Source: an uncultured bacterium
GTDB lineage: Bacteria; Cyanobacteriota; Vampirovibrionia; Gastranaerophilales; Gastranaerophilaceae
NCBI GenBank assembly: GCA_949292175.1
Contig: CASEYJ010000004.1
Coordinates: forward strand, 124,001-188,000
Direction: 5' to 3'
Length of the DNA: 64,000 nt
The notes beneath the pieces are model-generated. The model was not told the origin of the DNA. It saw only the letters and a list, made by a program, of their open reading frames with translations, and did not search any database. Shown in pieces: positions 45,842 to 54,394 of the stretch. The position numbers and the translations under genes are program-made. How positions within the stretch are numbered: the stretch's first letter is position 1; every line of letters begins with the position of its first letter.

Positions 45842-46309
45842 ATGAAAGTTCTTGGTATAGATCCCGGCATGGCAATTGTCGGCTACTCATTGGTAGATTT
45901 TGACGGAAAAAATTATTCTTTATTAACTTCAGGCTCAATTCAAACAAAGAAGGGCAGTCGGGAATCTTCAAGACTGCTGGAAATCTTCCAAGATATGACA
46001 ACAATCGTAGAAACCTATAAACCTGATGTTGCCGCAATTGAAAAATTATTTTTCGTACACAACCAAACAACAGTTATGCCTGTGGCACATGCCAGAGGTG
46101 TTATCCTTACTGTACTTGAAAAGTTTAATATACCGATTTTTGAATATACCCCAATGGAAGTAAAAAAAGTCCTCACAGGATACGGCAGAGCTGACAAAAA
46201 AGAAGTTGAACAGATGGTAAAGCTCACCCTTGAAACAGATACTTTACCAAAACTTGATGATACAGTCGATTCTATTGCAATTGCAATATGTCACAGCAGA
46301 TCAATCTAA
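45842..46309 (+). CDS. ruvC: Holliday junction resolvase RuvC
   Basis: The 155-residue nuclease has the four-acid active site in its usual contexts: GIDPGMAIVGYS, AAIEKLFF, and the C-terminal DDTVDSIAIAICH. It cuts Holliday junctions; ruvA and ruvB are not in the window. Its extended -10 ends six bases before the ATG. The stop overlaps the convergent GH57 stop. Confidence 0.96.
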   Translation: MKVLGIDPGMAIVGYSLVDFDGKNYSLLTSGSIQTKKGSRESSRLLEIFQDMTTIVETYKPDVAAIEKLFFVHNQTTVMPVAHARGVILTVLEKFNIPIFEYTPMEVKKVLTGYGRADKKEVEQMVKLTLETDTLPKLDDTVDSIAIAICHSRSI

Positions 46310-48540
46310 TCACGCTTCATATTTAACAACATTTCATTTGGAATAAACACATCATTTACTCCAACCGCAGCATTTACAAAGACGAATTCCATATTTTCAC
46401 CATAACCAATATCCAAATTTGAAAATGGAATTTTCAAGTCGATAACTTTTCCAAAAACTGAAGTAATGTCTTTTGGATCTTTCAACACCCACAAGTTACC
46501 CGGAATAGCCTTTATCAAACGAACCAAACGAAGTTGTCCGCCAGTAACCGCAAGCTGTATTTCGTTATGGAAACGTTGCTTTGTTATAGGAAGAATATTC
46601 TCCGTTTTATTAATCAATCTTATCGGAGATAGTGAATGTTTCTTTGAAGAATTTCTGGTATAAATATACATCTGATAAGTTTTATCAGTATTCACAGAAT
46701 TTTCTCGAACATAATCGTTTAAATAAAATCTCAAATAAAAATTATCTCTGTCATAACCAAAACATATACGATTAAACAGCTTATTTTCCTTCAAAACAGG
46801 TCCGTCAGGAATATCAATACAACCGGCATTAATCCAAGAATCATCACCAAGCTTGTCATCACCGGTCAAAATAGGCTGAATTTCTCCCTTTGGATATCTT
46901 GAAGGCTTCATAATAACAGATGCCAAAGGGATATCCAAATACTCAGGATATTGTATTCCAAGATAAATATATATATTTTTCAAATGTTCTCTAAACAGAT
47001 AGTCAAATATATTATCTCTTCCTGAATCATTAGGTTCCCCGTACCACCAGAACCAATCACTTCCTTCGCATATAAACAGTTCTCTTCTTGCAAGCTCTAT
47101 ATTCGGATGCATAGGATTTGACTTAACAAAGCTTGAAAAATCATCTCTAACATTTTTCAAATATTGCCAAGCTAAATTCTTAACGGGTTCATCAATCCAC
47201 AACTTAAAGTTTCTATTAATCCAAGATCCTGATTTTATCTTATTCAAAGGTTTTGGATTTTTTTCCTTATCAAGATAATCACTTATCAAAACAGTCTCAA
47301 GAGAATCATCATCATCTATAAGCTTGTATAAAGTTCTCAAGAAAATAATTCCGTCTTCAGGGTAATTTTCCCAACAATTTTCGCCATCCATCGCAACAGT
47401 AAGCAAGTGATTATCATCTGGAGAAGCCAACAACTTACTCTGCATAAGTTTTATTCTCTCGTACAAATCTCTTGCCGCTAACTCAGAATCATAATTCGGA
47501 TATTCAAACCCAATCAAATTAGGAATCATTGAATTCCTAAAAATCATTTTCAACCCATTTTTATATTCATAGGACTTTAGAAGATGATAAGGTTCTTCCA
47601 AATATCCCTTAAAATCTCTCACGAACTCAAAATTTATAGAATTAGACAAAATCCCTTCATCAGAAATTGACCAATCAACACCTAAAGATTTAAACAAATC
47701 CAATTCCTTAGGGCTTACGCAATGCTCAGAAGGCCAAATTCCACGTGGTCTTTTTCCAATAACTTCTTCAATTCTGTCAAGAGCTGCCACTGTTTGCATT
47801 TTAGCATCCAAAGACATTTTCAATTCGGAAGGCAACCCCTCAGTATTTGCAATTTTAATAGATTTTAAGTCAAGTAAAATAGGTAAAATAGGATGATAAT
47901 AAGGACTTGTTGTAACCTCAACCTTGCCATCTGCAACATACTTTCTATAAGTTGGAATTATTTTCCTTATAATTTCGCGCTGAAGCTCGATAATCCTCTG
48001 CCTATCTTTTAAAGTATAACGTTTTCCCTTCTTGAAAAGTTTTCTGAGTTCAGGATACTCAAACTTATATGAAGGATCGAACCAAACAAGATTAAATAAT
48101 GCCATTAAGTCAGAATATTCTTCATCACTAAAAGCTGATACATCCAGCTCAGACATACTCTGACGCTTTTGAAACAATTTATTATACTGAGGATAAGGAT
48201 AAATCATCGTTTTATAATTTGCATCAAAAAAGTTGTTTAATATAAACTCTTTATCCTCATCATTCAGCTCCTCAACCGGAGTAACAGTTAATCGTGAATG
48301 TAAATCATGAGCACCTTTCTCACCATAATCTATCAATGCATCAAGCAATACAGGTACCAAATTGACATTAACTTTTATATCCTTAAAGTTATCCAAAATA
48401 GTTATCATATCAAGGTAATCTTTTACCGCATGCAATCTACACCACGCCATTAAATAATCACCTTCAGGTGAAAGTTGATAAACAGGCTGGTGCATATGCC
48501 AATAAAAGGCTATTGATAACTTTTTCGTCTGACTCATCAT
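46306..48540 (-). CDS. GH57 family glycoside hydrolase with C-terminal beta domain
   Basis: The 744-residue enzyme begins with the GH57 first strand (FYWHMHQPVYQLSPEGDYLM). It contains the nucleophile region RGIWPSEHCVSPKEL (Glu near residue 269) and the acid/base region VAMDGENCWENYPEDG (Asp near residue 383). The last 200 residues (LFNRICFGYDRDNFYLRFYL) look like the DOMON/CBM9-like domain of amylopullulanases and glucodextranases. It probably acts on alpha-glucans such as glycogen inside the cell, as no signal peptide is seen. A glycosyltransferase gene lies directly upstream. Confidence 0.88.
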   Translation of the reverse strand: MMSQTKKLSIAFYWHMHQPVYQLSPEGDYLMAWCRLHAVKDYLDMITILDNFKDIKVNVNLVPVLLDALIDYGEKGAHDLHSRLTVTPVEELNDEDKEFILNNFFDANYKTMIYPYPQYNKLFQKRQSMSELDVSAFSDEEYSDLMALFNLVWFDPSYKFEYPELRKLFKKGKRYTLKDRQRIIELQREIIRKIIPTYRKYVADGKVEVTTSPYYHPILPILLDLKSIKIANTEGLPSELKMSLDAKMQTVAALDRIEEVIGKRPRGIWPSEHCVSPKELDLFKSLGVDWSISDEGILSNSINFEFVRDFKGYLEEPYHLLKSYEYKNGLKMIFRNSMIPNLIGFEYPNYDSELAARDLYERIKLMQSKLLASPDDNHLLTVAMDGENCWENYPEDGIIFLRTLYKLIDDDDSLETVLISDYLDKEKNPKPLNKIKSGSWINRNFKLWIDEPVKNLAWQYLKNVRDDFSSFVKSNPMHPNIELARRELFICEGSDWFWWYGEPNDSGRDNIFDYLFREHLKNIYIYLGIQYPEYLDIPLASVIMKPSRYPKGEIQPILTGDDKLGDDSWINAGCIDIPDGPVLKENKLFNRICFGYDRDNFYLRFYLNDYVRENSVNTDKTYQMYIYTRNSSKKHSLSPIRLINKTENILPITKQRFHNEIQLAVTGGQLRLVRLIKAIPGNLWVLKDPKDITSVFGKVIDLKIPFSNLDIGYGENMEFVFVNAAVGVNDVFIPNEMLLNMKRD

Positions 48541-48578
48541 AGGATTACTCTTAACTCCGTATATCTACAAAAATTATA

Positions 48579-49661
48579 TCACTTAATAAGAAATTTGTGA
48601 ACATTGTCTAAATATGCCTTACTACAAGCCTCCTGGGTATATAACCTAATTGTATCAAGAGAATTCTTCCGAATTTCATTAAGTCTATCTCCACCCATAC
48701 TCTTAATTCTTAAAATAACATCCTTGATAGAATTCTCATCAGGAAGAGTTGTAAACCCATTTACACCATCTTTGATAATTCCGTCAATACCATCATTTTT
48801 TGTACACACAGTAACACAACCGCTTGCCATAGCCTCCAAATAAACCATTCCAAAGGTTTCACCAACGCTCGGCAAAATAAAAACATCCGCCCCCCTCATC
48901 GCTTCTAAAACCTTTTCATTAGGCAAACCACCAAGGAACTTATTGTTTGGATTCAATCTCTCCAAATGCTTTCTACTCTTTCCATCCCCTATAACAGTCA
49001 ATTCAACACCACCAATATCCCGCAGCGCAAAAATTAACTTATCTATATTTTTTCTTTTCTTAAAATGAGCGCAAGTAATGACCTTAAGTTTATCCGGTTC
49101 AAATTCTTTAGGAACATCTTTTATAATATACTTTTCATCTACACCTGACGGCGCAACGAAAGTCTTATCAGCAAACTCTGAATAAAGCCCCAATAATTTG
49201 TCTTTTATCACATAAGAACGACAAGCAATAGCCTTTGCATTCTCCAAAGCTTTCAATAATCTTGGCTTAAAATGGAACCTATATAAAGGATTAGTCAAAA
49301 TAGTCAAATCAGAAGAATGAACCCCCGCAACAAAAGGTAATCCTAGCTTATCTGCAAACAAAATTCCCGAAGGCATATGAGCGACAACAGCATCATAATG
49401 TTTACTAAAAATCTCCTTTGCCTTATTTTTAACATTTCCCCAAAAAGGTGTCATATAATTAGCATTAAAAACGTCATCATACTGCCCTGTTTTGTAAAAC
49501 GGCTTCTTCCGAACAAACGCATTCAACATAAAATTTGGTTTAAAAATAGTAACATCATTTCCTGCTTTCTTCCACTCTCTCACGAAATTCGAAAGCGTTC
49601 TCGGGGTAGTCCTCTCAGAATTTTTAACAGGATATAAGTCGCTTACAAAAAGAATTTTCAT
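48579..49661 (-). CDS. Family 4 (GT-B) glycosyltransferase
   Basis: The 360-residue protein has the GT-B layout: N-terminal KILFVSDLYPVKNSERTTPR, mid-domain VVAHMPSGILFADKLGLPFV, and the donor site GADVFILPSVGETFGMVYLEAM with the E-x7-E pattern. It likely transfers a sugar to a lipid or glycan; its neighbour is GH57, so glucan metabolism is possible. An extended -10 (TGCTACAAT) ends six bases before the ATG, directly after the rplL terminator. Confidence 0.9.
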   Translation of the reverse strand: MKILFVSDLYPVKNSERTTPRTLSNFVREWKKAGNDVTIFKPNFMLNAFVRKKPFYKTGQYDDVFNANYMTPFWGNVKNKAKEIFSKHYDAVVAHMPSGILFADKLGLPFVAGVHSSDLTILTNPLYRFHFKPRLLKALENAKAIACRSYVIKDKLLGLYSEFADKTFVAPSGVDEKYIIKDVPKEFEPDKLKVITCAHFKKRKNIDKLIFALRDIGGVELTVIGDGKSRKHLERLNPNNKFLGGLPNEKVLEAMRGADVFILPSVGETFGMVYLEAMASGCVTVCTKNDGIDGIIKDGVNGFTTLPDENSIKDVILRIKSMGGDRLNEIRKNSLDTIRLYTQEACSKAYLDNVHKFLIK

Positions 49662-49667
49662 ACCGTA

Positions 49668-49676
49668 ATTGTAGCA
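49668..49676 (-). promoter_or_regulatory. Extended -10, leaderless start of glycosyltransferase
   Basis: TGCTACAAT, TACGGT, ATG on the minus strand, directly behind a U-tract. Confidence 0.65.
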
Positions 49677-49677
49677 T

Positions 49678-49710
49678 AAAAAAAGCCCTCACTATAAAGT
49701 GAGAGCTTTT
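49678..49710 (-). terminator. Terminator of rplL
   Basis: AAAAGC..TCACT / AGTGA..GCTTTT with a 4-base loop; seven U on the minus strand. Confidence 0.85.
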
Positions 49711-49732
49711 TAAATCTAAAGTAAAAATCAAA

Positions 49733-50110
49733 CTACTTGATTTCAACAGTTGCACCAGCAGCTTCAAGTTGTTTCTTGATAGCTTCAGCATCTTCTTTTT
49801 TGATACCTTCTTTAACTGGTTTTGGAGCGCCATCAACTAAATCTTTAGCTTCTTTCAAGCCCAAGCCAGTGATAGCACGAACTTCTTTCAATACAGCGAT
49901 TTTGTTAGCACCAGCTGATGCCAAGATTACGCTAACTTCAGAAGCTTCTTCAGCTGCTGGAGCTGCTGCGCCTGCTGCAGGAGCTGCTGCTACTGCTACT
50001 GGAGCTGCTGCTGATACGCCAAATTTTTCTTCCATAGCTTTTACTAATTCTGCTGCTTCTAATAAAGTCAATTTTTCAATTGATTCTAAAATAGTTTCTA
50101 CGTTACTCAT
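49733..50110 (-). CDS. rplL: Ribosomal protein L7/L12
   Basis: The 125-residue stalk protein has the N-terminal dimer domain ([20 protein letters not shown]), an Ala/Pro hinge and the globular CTD ([32 protein letters not shown]). It recruits translation factors. SD AAAGGAG. Cotranscribed with rplJ. Confidence 0.98.
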   Translation of the reverse strand: MSNVETILESIEKLTLLEAAELVKAMEEKFGVSAAAPVAVAAAPAAGAAAPAAEEASEVSVILASAGANKIAVLKEVRAITGLGLKEAKDLVDGAPKPVKEGIKKEDAEAIKKQLEAAGATVEIK

Positions 50111-50188
50111 TATTGTTCTCCTTTAATTATTTTTGTACTTAATGTGTTGTTAACTGCATCAAACTCATTCCTCTAAACAGGAATCCAA

Positions 50189-50719
50189 TTATGCTGCAGC
50201 TTGTTCTTTTTGATCTCTGACAGCTGCCATAGCTCTTGTAAGAGATGCCATAACTGCATTGATACCAAGTGTAATACCTGTAGCTGGTGAATTGATAGAA
50301 CCAAGCATTTTTGCATAAAGTTCTTCTTTTGAAGGAAGATTTGCCAATGCTTTAGCTTCATCAGCGGATAACAATTTGCCATCCAAAACAGCTCCAAGAA
50401 TTTCACCTTTTTTAGATGTTTTAATAAAGTTAGATACAACTTTAGCAGGGCTAACTTGATCATCAAAACCAAACGCAATTGCGATAGGTCCTTTCATCAA
50501 ATCTGCCATAGCTTCATAATCAGTACCCTTGATAGCAACTTTTGTCAAAGTATTTTTAGTTACCATGTAGTCGCCGCCTTCTTTTTGAAGTTCGCGTCTC
50601 AATTTTGTAATTTCTTCTACAGTGTAACCTTTATATTCTGTAACAACTGCTACTTGAGCTTTTTCGATTTTTGATTTAATTGCATCTATCTTTTCTGATT
50701 TAAATGCTTTTGTTGCCAT
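50189..50719 (-). CDS. rplJ: Ribosomal protein L10
   Basis: The 176-residue protein starts MATKAFKSEKIDAIKSKIEK after AAAGGAG; an upstream in-frame start at 50743 overlaps the SD. VTEYKGYTVEEITKLRRELQ and VTKNTLTKVAI are typical of L10, which anchors L7/L12 to 23S rRNA and represses its own synthesis. It stands alone with rplL: the gene upstream is a membrane protein, not rplA. Confidence 0.97.
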   Translation of the reverse strand: MATKAFKSEKIDAIKSKIEKAQVAVVTEYKGYTVEEITKLRRELQKEGGDYMVTKNTLTKVAIKGTDYEAMADLMKGPIAIAFGFDDQVSPAKVVSNFIKTSKKGEILGAVLDGKLLSADEAKALANLPSKEELYAKMLGSINSPATGITLGINAVMASLTRAMAAVRDQKEQAAA

Positions 50720-50744
50720 TTTTGCTCCTTTGATGTAACTCATG

Positions 50745-50963
50745 CGGAATTAAATTCCGTTTTATCGACCTTTTGTGTATCTGAATATAAAAAATTTTGC
50801 AATCCTTACATTCAGAACCGCAAAATATTACACACGCATAAATTTACATTTCGACTTGTGTAACCTCGATTAGCCATCTTTCGATATTTAATGGGTGATG
50901 CCAGTTTCCTGAACCTAAATTCGTTGTCTCCACATCAGGCCCAACTAATTGTCTGCGGTCTAC
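50745..50963 (-). promoter_or_regulatory. L10 leader of rplJ-rplL
   Basis: A roughly 220-base leader between the promoter and rplJ carries AGACCGCAGACAA, the conserved segment of bacterial L10 leaders, which copy the L10 site of 23S rRNA. A terminator-like hairpin (50787-50826) lies near its end. L10(L12)4 binding should control expression. Confidence 0.75.
50787..50826 (-). terminator. Attenuator hairpin in the rplJ leader
   Basis: ATTTTGC / GCAAAAT stem followed by six U on the minus strand, inside the leader about 70 bases before the rplJ start. Confidence 0.65.
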
Positions 50964-50969
50964 AAGCCT

Positions 50970-50998
50970 ATATTATCAGAGTAAAATTTAAAAATCAA
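50970..50998 (-). promoter_or_regulatory. Promoter of rplJ-rplL
   Basis: TTGATT, 17-base spacer, extended -10 TGATAATAT on the minus strand. Confidence 0.8.
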
Positions 50999-51005
50999 CC
51001 CCTTC

Positions 51006-51938
51006 TTAACTTTTCTTCACTAAACTATAAATAGTTTCTTCGTTATCGTGGATATCATACTTACCTTTTACAGAAACAGTAAATGTAGGGTTTTTCAACA
51101 TATCATATCTACTTTTAACGTTTCCGTAGCACAAAACTTCGTGTCCAAGATTAAGGTCAAGTAAAGGTTTTATACTTGCATAAACAGTTTTTAAAGAAGT
51201 ATCCGGTCTATATGCTTCTAGAGCAAGTCTGATTTTAACCACAGCTTTTTGTTCCCTATACTCTTTTTTAAGACGATTAAAAGCATCCAAAGCTGCAACA
51301 ATTACCAAATCAACCTTATCAAAATTTGTAGATGACATCAAAATATCATTTCCCTCTTTTGAAACACTAATACCTTGTAATGATTTCATTGCACCTAAAA
51401 ATTTTGCAACAACTTCGCTCTTTATTTTTTCAGTATCAATTGCTTCAACACCATAAACCTGCATTGACTCCGCAATAAGGGGAACAACATTAAAAGAACA
51501 GCCAAGCATAAAACTGCTATATGAAACAATACTCTTATGCAACTCATCAGCAAGTTCTTTATTAAACTTAACTTCAACTTTAGCTTTTTCTTCTACCAAT
51601 TTTTTATCTACTTCTTCACCGTAAGTTTTAAGCAACATTTTCAATTGTACAGCTAGTATTACGGCGATTATATTAACAACGATAAACGCAACAAGCTCAC
51701 CATCAACATTAGGCAAAGAAGCTTTAATTGAGTTTCCAAACAACATTTGAATAAAACTTTTTGCCTGTAATGCCATAGAATCCATAAAACTAAAAGCATT
51801 ACTGCCTAACAAGTGCAAAAAGCAATATACAGAAAAAAACAATACTGACAAAATCAACAAGATCTGGATGAACATTGTTAAATTAGCAAACAGCTTACAT
51901 AAAAATTTTAATCTTTTTAAGTTTTTAATAGAATCCAT
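51006..51938 (-). CDS. Hypothetical two-helix membrane protein
   Basis: The 310-residue protein has two N-terminal membrane helices (about 19-42 and 85-102) and a cytoplasmic domain of alternating helices and strands (VEVKFNKELADELHKSIVSY; YREQKAVVKIRLALEAYRPD). It vaguely suggests a degenerate sensory or cyclase-like domain, but no motif supports that. It is 13 bases after panC on the same strand. Function unknown. Confidence 0.72.
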   Translation of the reverse strand: MDSIKNLKRLKFLCKLFANLTMFIQILLILSVLFFSVYCFLHLLGSNAFSFMDSMALQAKSFIQMLFGNSIKASLPNVDGELVAFIVVNIIAVILAVQLKMLLKTYGEEVDKKLVEEKAKVEVKFNKELADELHKSIVSYSSFMLGCSFNVVPLIAESMQVYGVEAIDTEKIKSEVVAKFLGAMKSLQGISVSKEGNDILMSSTNFDKVDLVIVAALDAFNRLKKEYREQKAVVKIRLALEAYRPDTSLKTVYASIKPLLDLNLGHEVLCYGNVKSRYDMLKNPTFTVSVKGKYDIHDNEETIYSLVKKS

Positions 51939-51951
51939 TTAGCAATTACCC

Positions 51952-52803
51952 TCATAATTCAATATTATCAATCAATCTTACATTTTCAACTCTTAGTGCA
52001 ATAAACACTACTGTATTAGAATCTGCAATTTCTTTCTCTTCAAGATTATCCTTATCTCTAAATTCTAAATATTCAAGAGCATGATTTTCATTTAAGAATT
52101 TATAAGCAGTTTCACTCAAAGCTTTTACGTCTTTTATTCCTTTATTATAACACATTTTTATGTTTAATAAAATCCTACTTAACACAAGAGCTTCTTCTTT
52201 ACCTTTTTCTGACAAGTATTTATTTCTTGAACTAAGAGCAAGACCACTCTCTTCACGGACAATAGGGCAAGGAATAATTTCCAAAGGGATATTCAAATCC
52301 TTAACCATTTTTTTAAGAATTATTAACTGCTGCATATCTTTCTTTCCAAAAAAGGCAAAATCAGGTTGCACAATATTGAACAACTTGTTAACAACGGTAC
52401 AAACTCCGTCGAAATGACCTACTCTGGATTTTCCGCACAACTTATCGGTATAGAAATAAGGAGGAATAACATAAGTCAAAAAATCATTTGAAAGAATATG
52501 TCCTTCTCCATACATCTCCTTAGGACTTGGTGCAAAAACTATATCAACACCTGCTTCAGTACATAAAGCCTCATCAGCCTCAATTGTTCTTGGATACTTA
52601 TCCAAATCCTCTCCGGGACAAAATTGAATCGGATTTACAAATACTGACACAACAGTTCTGTCACATTTAGCAACGCTTTTCTCTATAAGACTCTTATGCC
52701 CATTGTGAAGAGCACCCATAGTAGGCACAAGCCCTATTGTTAAACCTTCTTTTTTCCAATTTTTAATCTGTTCACGAACTTCCGCAATAGTATGTAATAA
52801 CAT
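51952..52803 (-). CDS. panC: Pantothenate synthetase
   Basis: The 283-residue enzyme starts MLLHTIAEVREQIKNWKKEG; the longer frame to 52962 adds a hydrophobic tract that does not belong to PanC. ATP-site motifs PTMGALHNGHKSLI and SSRNKYLS, and VNPIQFCPGEDLDKYPR are present. It joins pantoate and beta-alanine. With panB (53575) and panD (17239) the pathway is almost complete; no panE or ilvC gene is seen. Confidence 0.96.
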   Translation of the reverse strand: MLLHTIAEVREQIKNWKKEGLTIGLVPTMGALHNGHKSLIEKSVAKCDRTVVSVFVNPIQFCPGEDLDKYPRTIEADEALCTEAGVDIVFAPSPKEMYGEGHILSNDFLTYVIPPYFYTDKLCGKSRVGHFDGVCTVVNKLFNIVQPDFAFFGKKDMQQLIILKKMVKDLNIPLEIIPCPIVREESGLALSSRNKYLSEKGKEEALVLSRILLNIKMCYNKGIKDVKALSETAYKFLNENHALEYLEFRDKDNLEEKEIADSNTVVFIALRVENVRLIDNIEL

Positions 52804-52908
52804 AATTTCACTCTCTTTCTTTACCCCTATTTTATCACAAAAAATTAATATCAAAATTAGTAGCAAAAAAAAATATCTTCTGGTTTTAAATAAGCAAAAG
52901 GAGAAAAT

Positions 52909-53535
52909 ATGCTTACAAAAATCAACAACACAAACACTAACTTCCAAGGAATTAAAGTTCAAACACTAAAAACACCGCTAAGACAGATTGACATATATAG
53001 CTTAAACAAAAGAGATCAAGATTTTATAGACAGAATGCTTAACGTCGTAAAAGGACACCAAATGCCAAGTGATAGATTCACAATAAGCGACGGCTCATCC
53101 AGAAAAGTTTACGATACTGCATTAAACAAAGCAAAAGCTCTAGAACTTGATGATAACGATAAAGTTCTACTCGCAGTTGAAAACAATAAAAAAATTACAG
53201 GCTTAATGAGCATTAAAGAAAGAGGCGATATAGAAGTCGATGGATTGACTACATTTGATTCTGACAAAACCACACTTAAAAGCCTATTCACAGCTGCAAT
53301 CAATGAAACAAAGAAATTAAAAAATTTCGCACTAATAATTCCAGAAGAAAAACTTCCTGAAAACATGAGAAGAGTTGTCAGAGAATTTGGCTTCAGAATA
53401 CCGAAACTTCACTACAACAGAGATATGGTTATAGAATGTGAAGATTTACAAGCAGTAAGCCAAAAGCTCAATTCTGATGTAAAACTTCCAAACGCAAGAC
53501 GATTCACAGATTTATCAGAACTATTTTCTGACTAA
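52909..53535 (+). CDS. Hypothetical protein, possible GNAT-like fold
   Basis: The 208-residue protein begins MLTKINNTNTNFQGIKVQTL, with the N-F-x-G motif near the N-terminus. The middle (KVLLAVENNKKITGLMSIKE, then ...LKSLFTAAINETKKLKNFALI, REFGFRIPKLHYNRDMVIEC) has the strand-helix order of a GNAT acetyltransferase, with RREFGF-like endings. The acetyl-CoA loop is not clear, so the fold is tentative. It is inserted in inverse orientation between panC and panB. SD AAGGAG. Confidence 0.6.
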   Translation: MLTKINNTNTNFQGIKVQTLKTPLRQIDIYSLNKRDQDFIDRMLNVVKGHQMPSDRFTISDGSSRKVYDTALNKAKALELDDNDKVLLAVENNKKITGLMSIKERGDIEVDGLTTFDSDKTTLKSLFTAAINETKKLKNFALIIPEEKLPENMRRVVREFGFRIPKLHYNRDMVIECEDLQAVSQKLNSDVKLPNARRFTDLSELFSD

Positions 53536-53574
53536 ACACAAACCATAATAACAAAACATCTAACGCAAAAAAAT

Positions 53575-54378
53575 TTAATGAAAGATTTCATCATCAGAAG
53601 GGAAATTTCCACTCTTAACATCTTCATTAAATTTTTTTGCACATTCAAATATCAAAGACTGCATATCACCGTACTTGCGAGCAAACTTCGGCTTAAATTC
53701 AGGAAACTTTCCAAACACATCATCACTAACCAAAACTTGAGCGTCACAATATCTTCCTGCTCCGCAAGAGATAGTCGGGATCTCAAGATTTTCTGTAATA
53801 TATTTTGCACAATCTTCAGGCACCATCTCTAAAACCAATGAAAAAGCTCCCGCATCCTGAAGTCTTTTAGCCTGTTCCAAAATTTTCTCGGCAGCTTCCT
53901 GAGTCTTACCCTGAATTCTATACCCGCCAAGCACATTCAAAAACTGAGGAGTGAACCCCAGATGGCTCATTACAGGAATTCCAACCTGAGTCAATCTCTC
54001 GACAACAGAAACTATATAATCTCCGCCGCCCTCAATTTTTACAGCATTAGCTCCGCATTTAATCATTCGACCACAATTTTTAACAGCTTCATCAACACTC
54101 GAATGATAACTTAAAAAAGGCATATCCGTCACAACCATCGCACGAGAAACCCCTCTTGATACAGCCCCCGTAAAAACAGCCATTTCATCAACACCAATTT
54201 CATTTGTAGTCTTATAACCAAGAGCGACCATCGCTAAACTATCACCGATAAGAACGACATCAACTCCTGCTTGTTCAATATATTTAGCGGTATAGCAGTC
54301 GTAAGCAGTTAAAACTGAAAATTTTTCATTTTGTTGTTTATATTTTTTCAAAGTATTAACAGTTACGCTTTTTGCCAT
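53575..54378 (-). CDS. panB: 3-methyl-2-oxobutanoate hydroxymethyltransferase
   Basis: The 267-residue PanB has TAYDCYTAKYIEQAGVDVVL, IGDSLAMVALGY (metal Asp), NAVKIEGG and MSHLGFTPQ, all standard. It makes ketopantoate. It is at the end of the minus-strand run dapB-pxpA-yvcK-panB, 16 bases after yvcK. Confidence 0.96.
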   Translation of the reverse strand: MAKSVTVNTLKKYKQQNEKFSVLTAYDCYTAKYIEQAGVDVVLIGDSLAMVALGYKTTNEIGVDEMAVFTGAVSRGVSRAMVVTDMPFLSYHSSVDEAVKNCGRMIKCGANAVKIEGGGDYIVSVVERLTQVGIPVMSHLGFTPQFLNVLGGYRIQGKTQEAAEKILEQAKRLQDAGAFSLVLEMVPEDCAKYITENLEIPTISCGAGRYCDAQVLVSDDVFGKFPEFKPKFARKYGDMQSLIFECAKKFNEDVKSGNFPSDDEIFH

Positions 54379-54394
54379 ATCTTAAATACCTATA

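Noticed and set aside
49737..50126. 129-codon frame opposite rplL
   Set aside because: It mirrors rplL codon by codon, with an Ala-rich product from the Ala hinge, and has no independent signal.
52804..52962. Long N-terminal extension of panC
   Set aside because: It adds 53 hydrophobic residues absent from PanC and overlaps the divergent gene at 52909.
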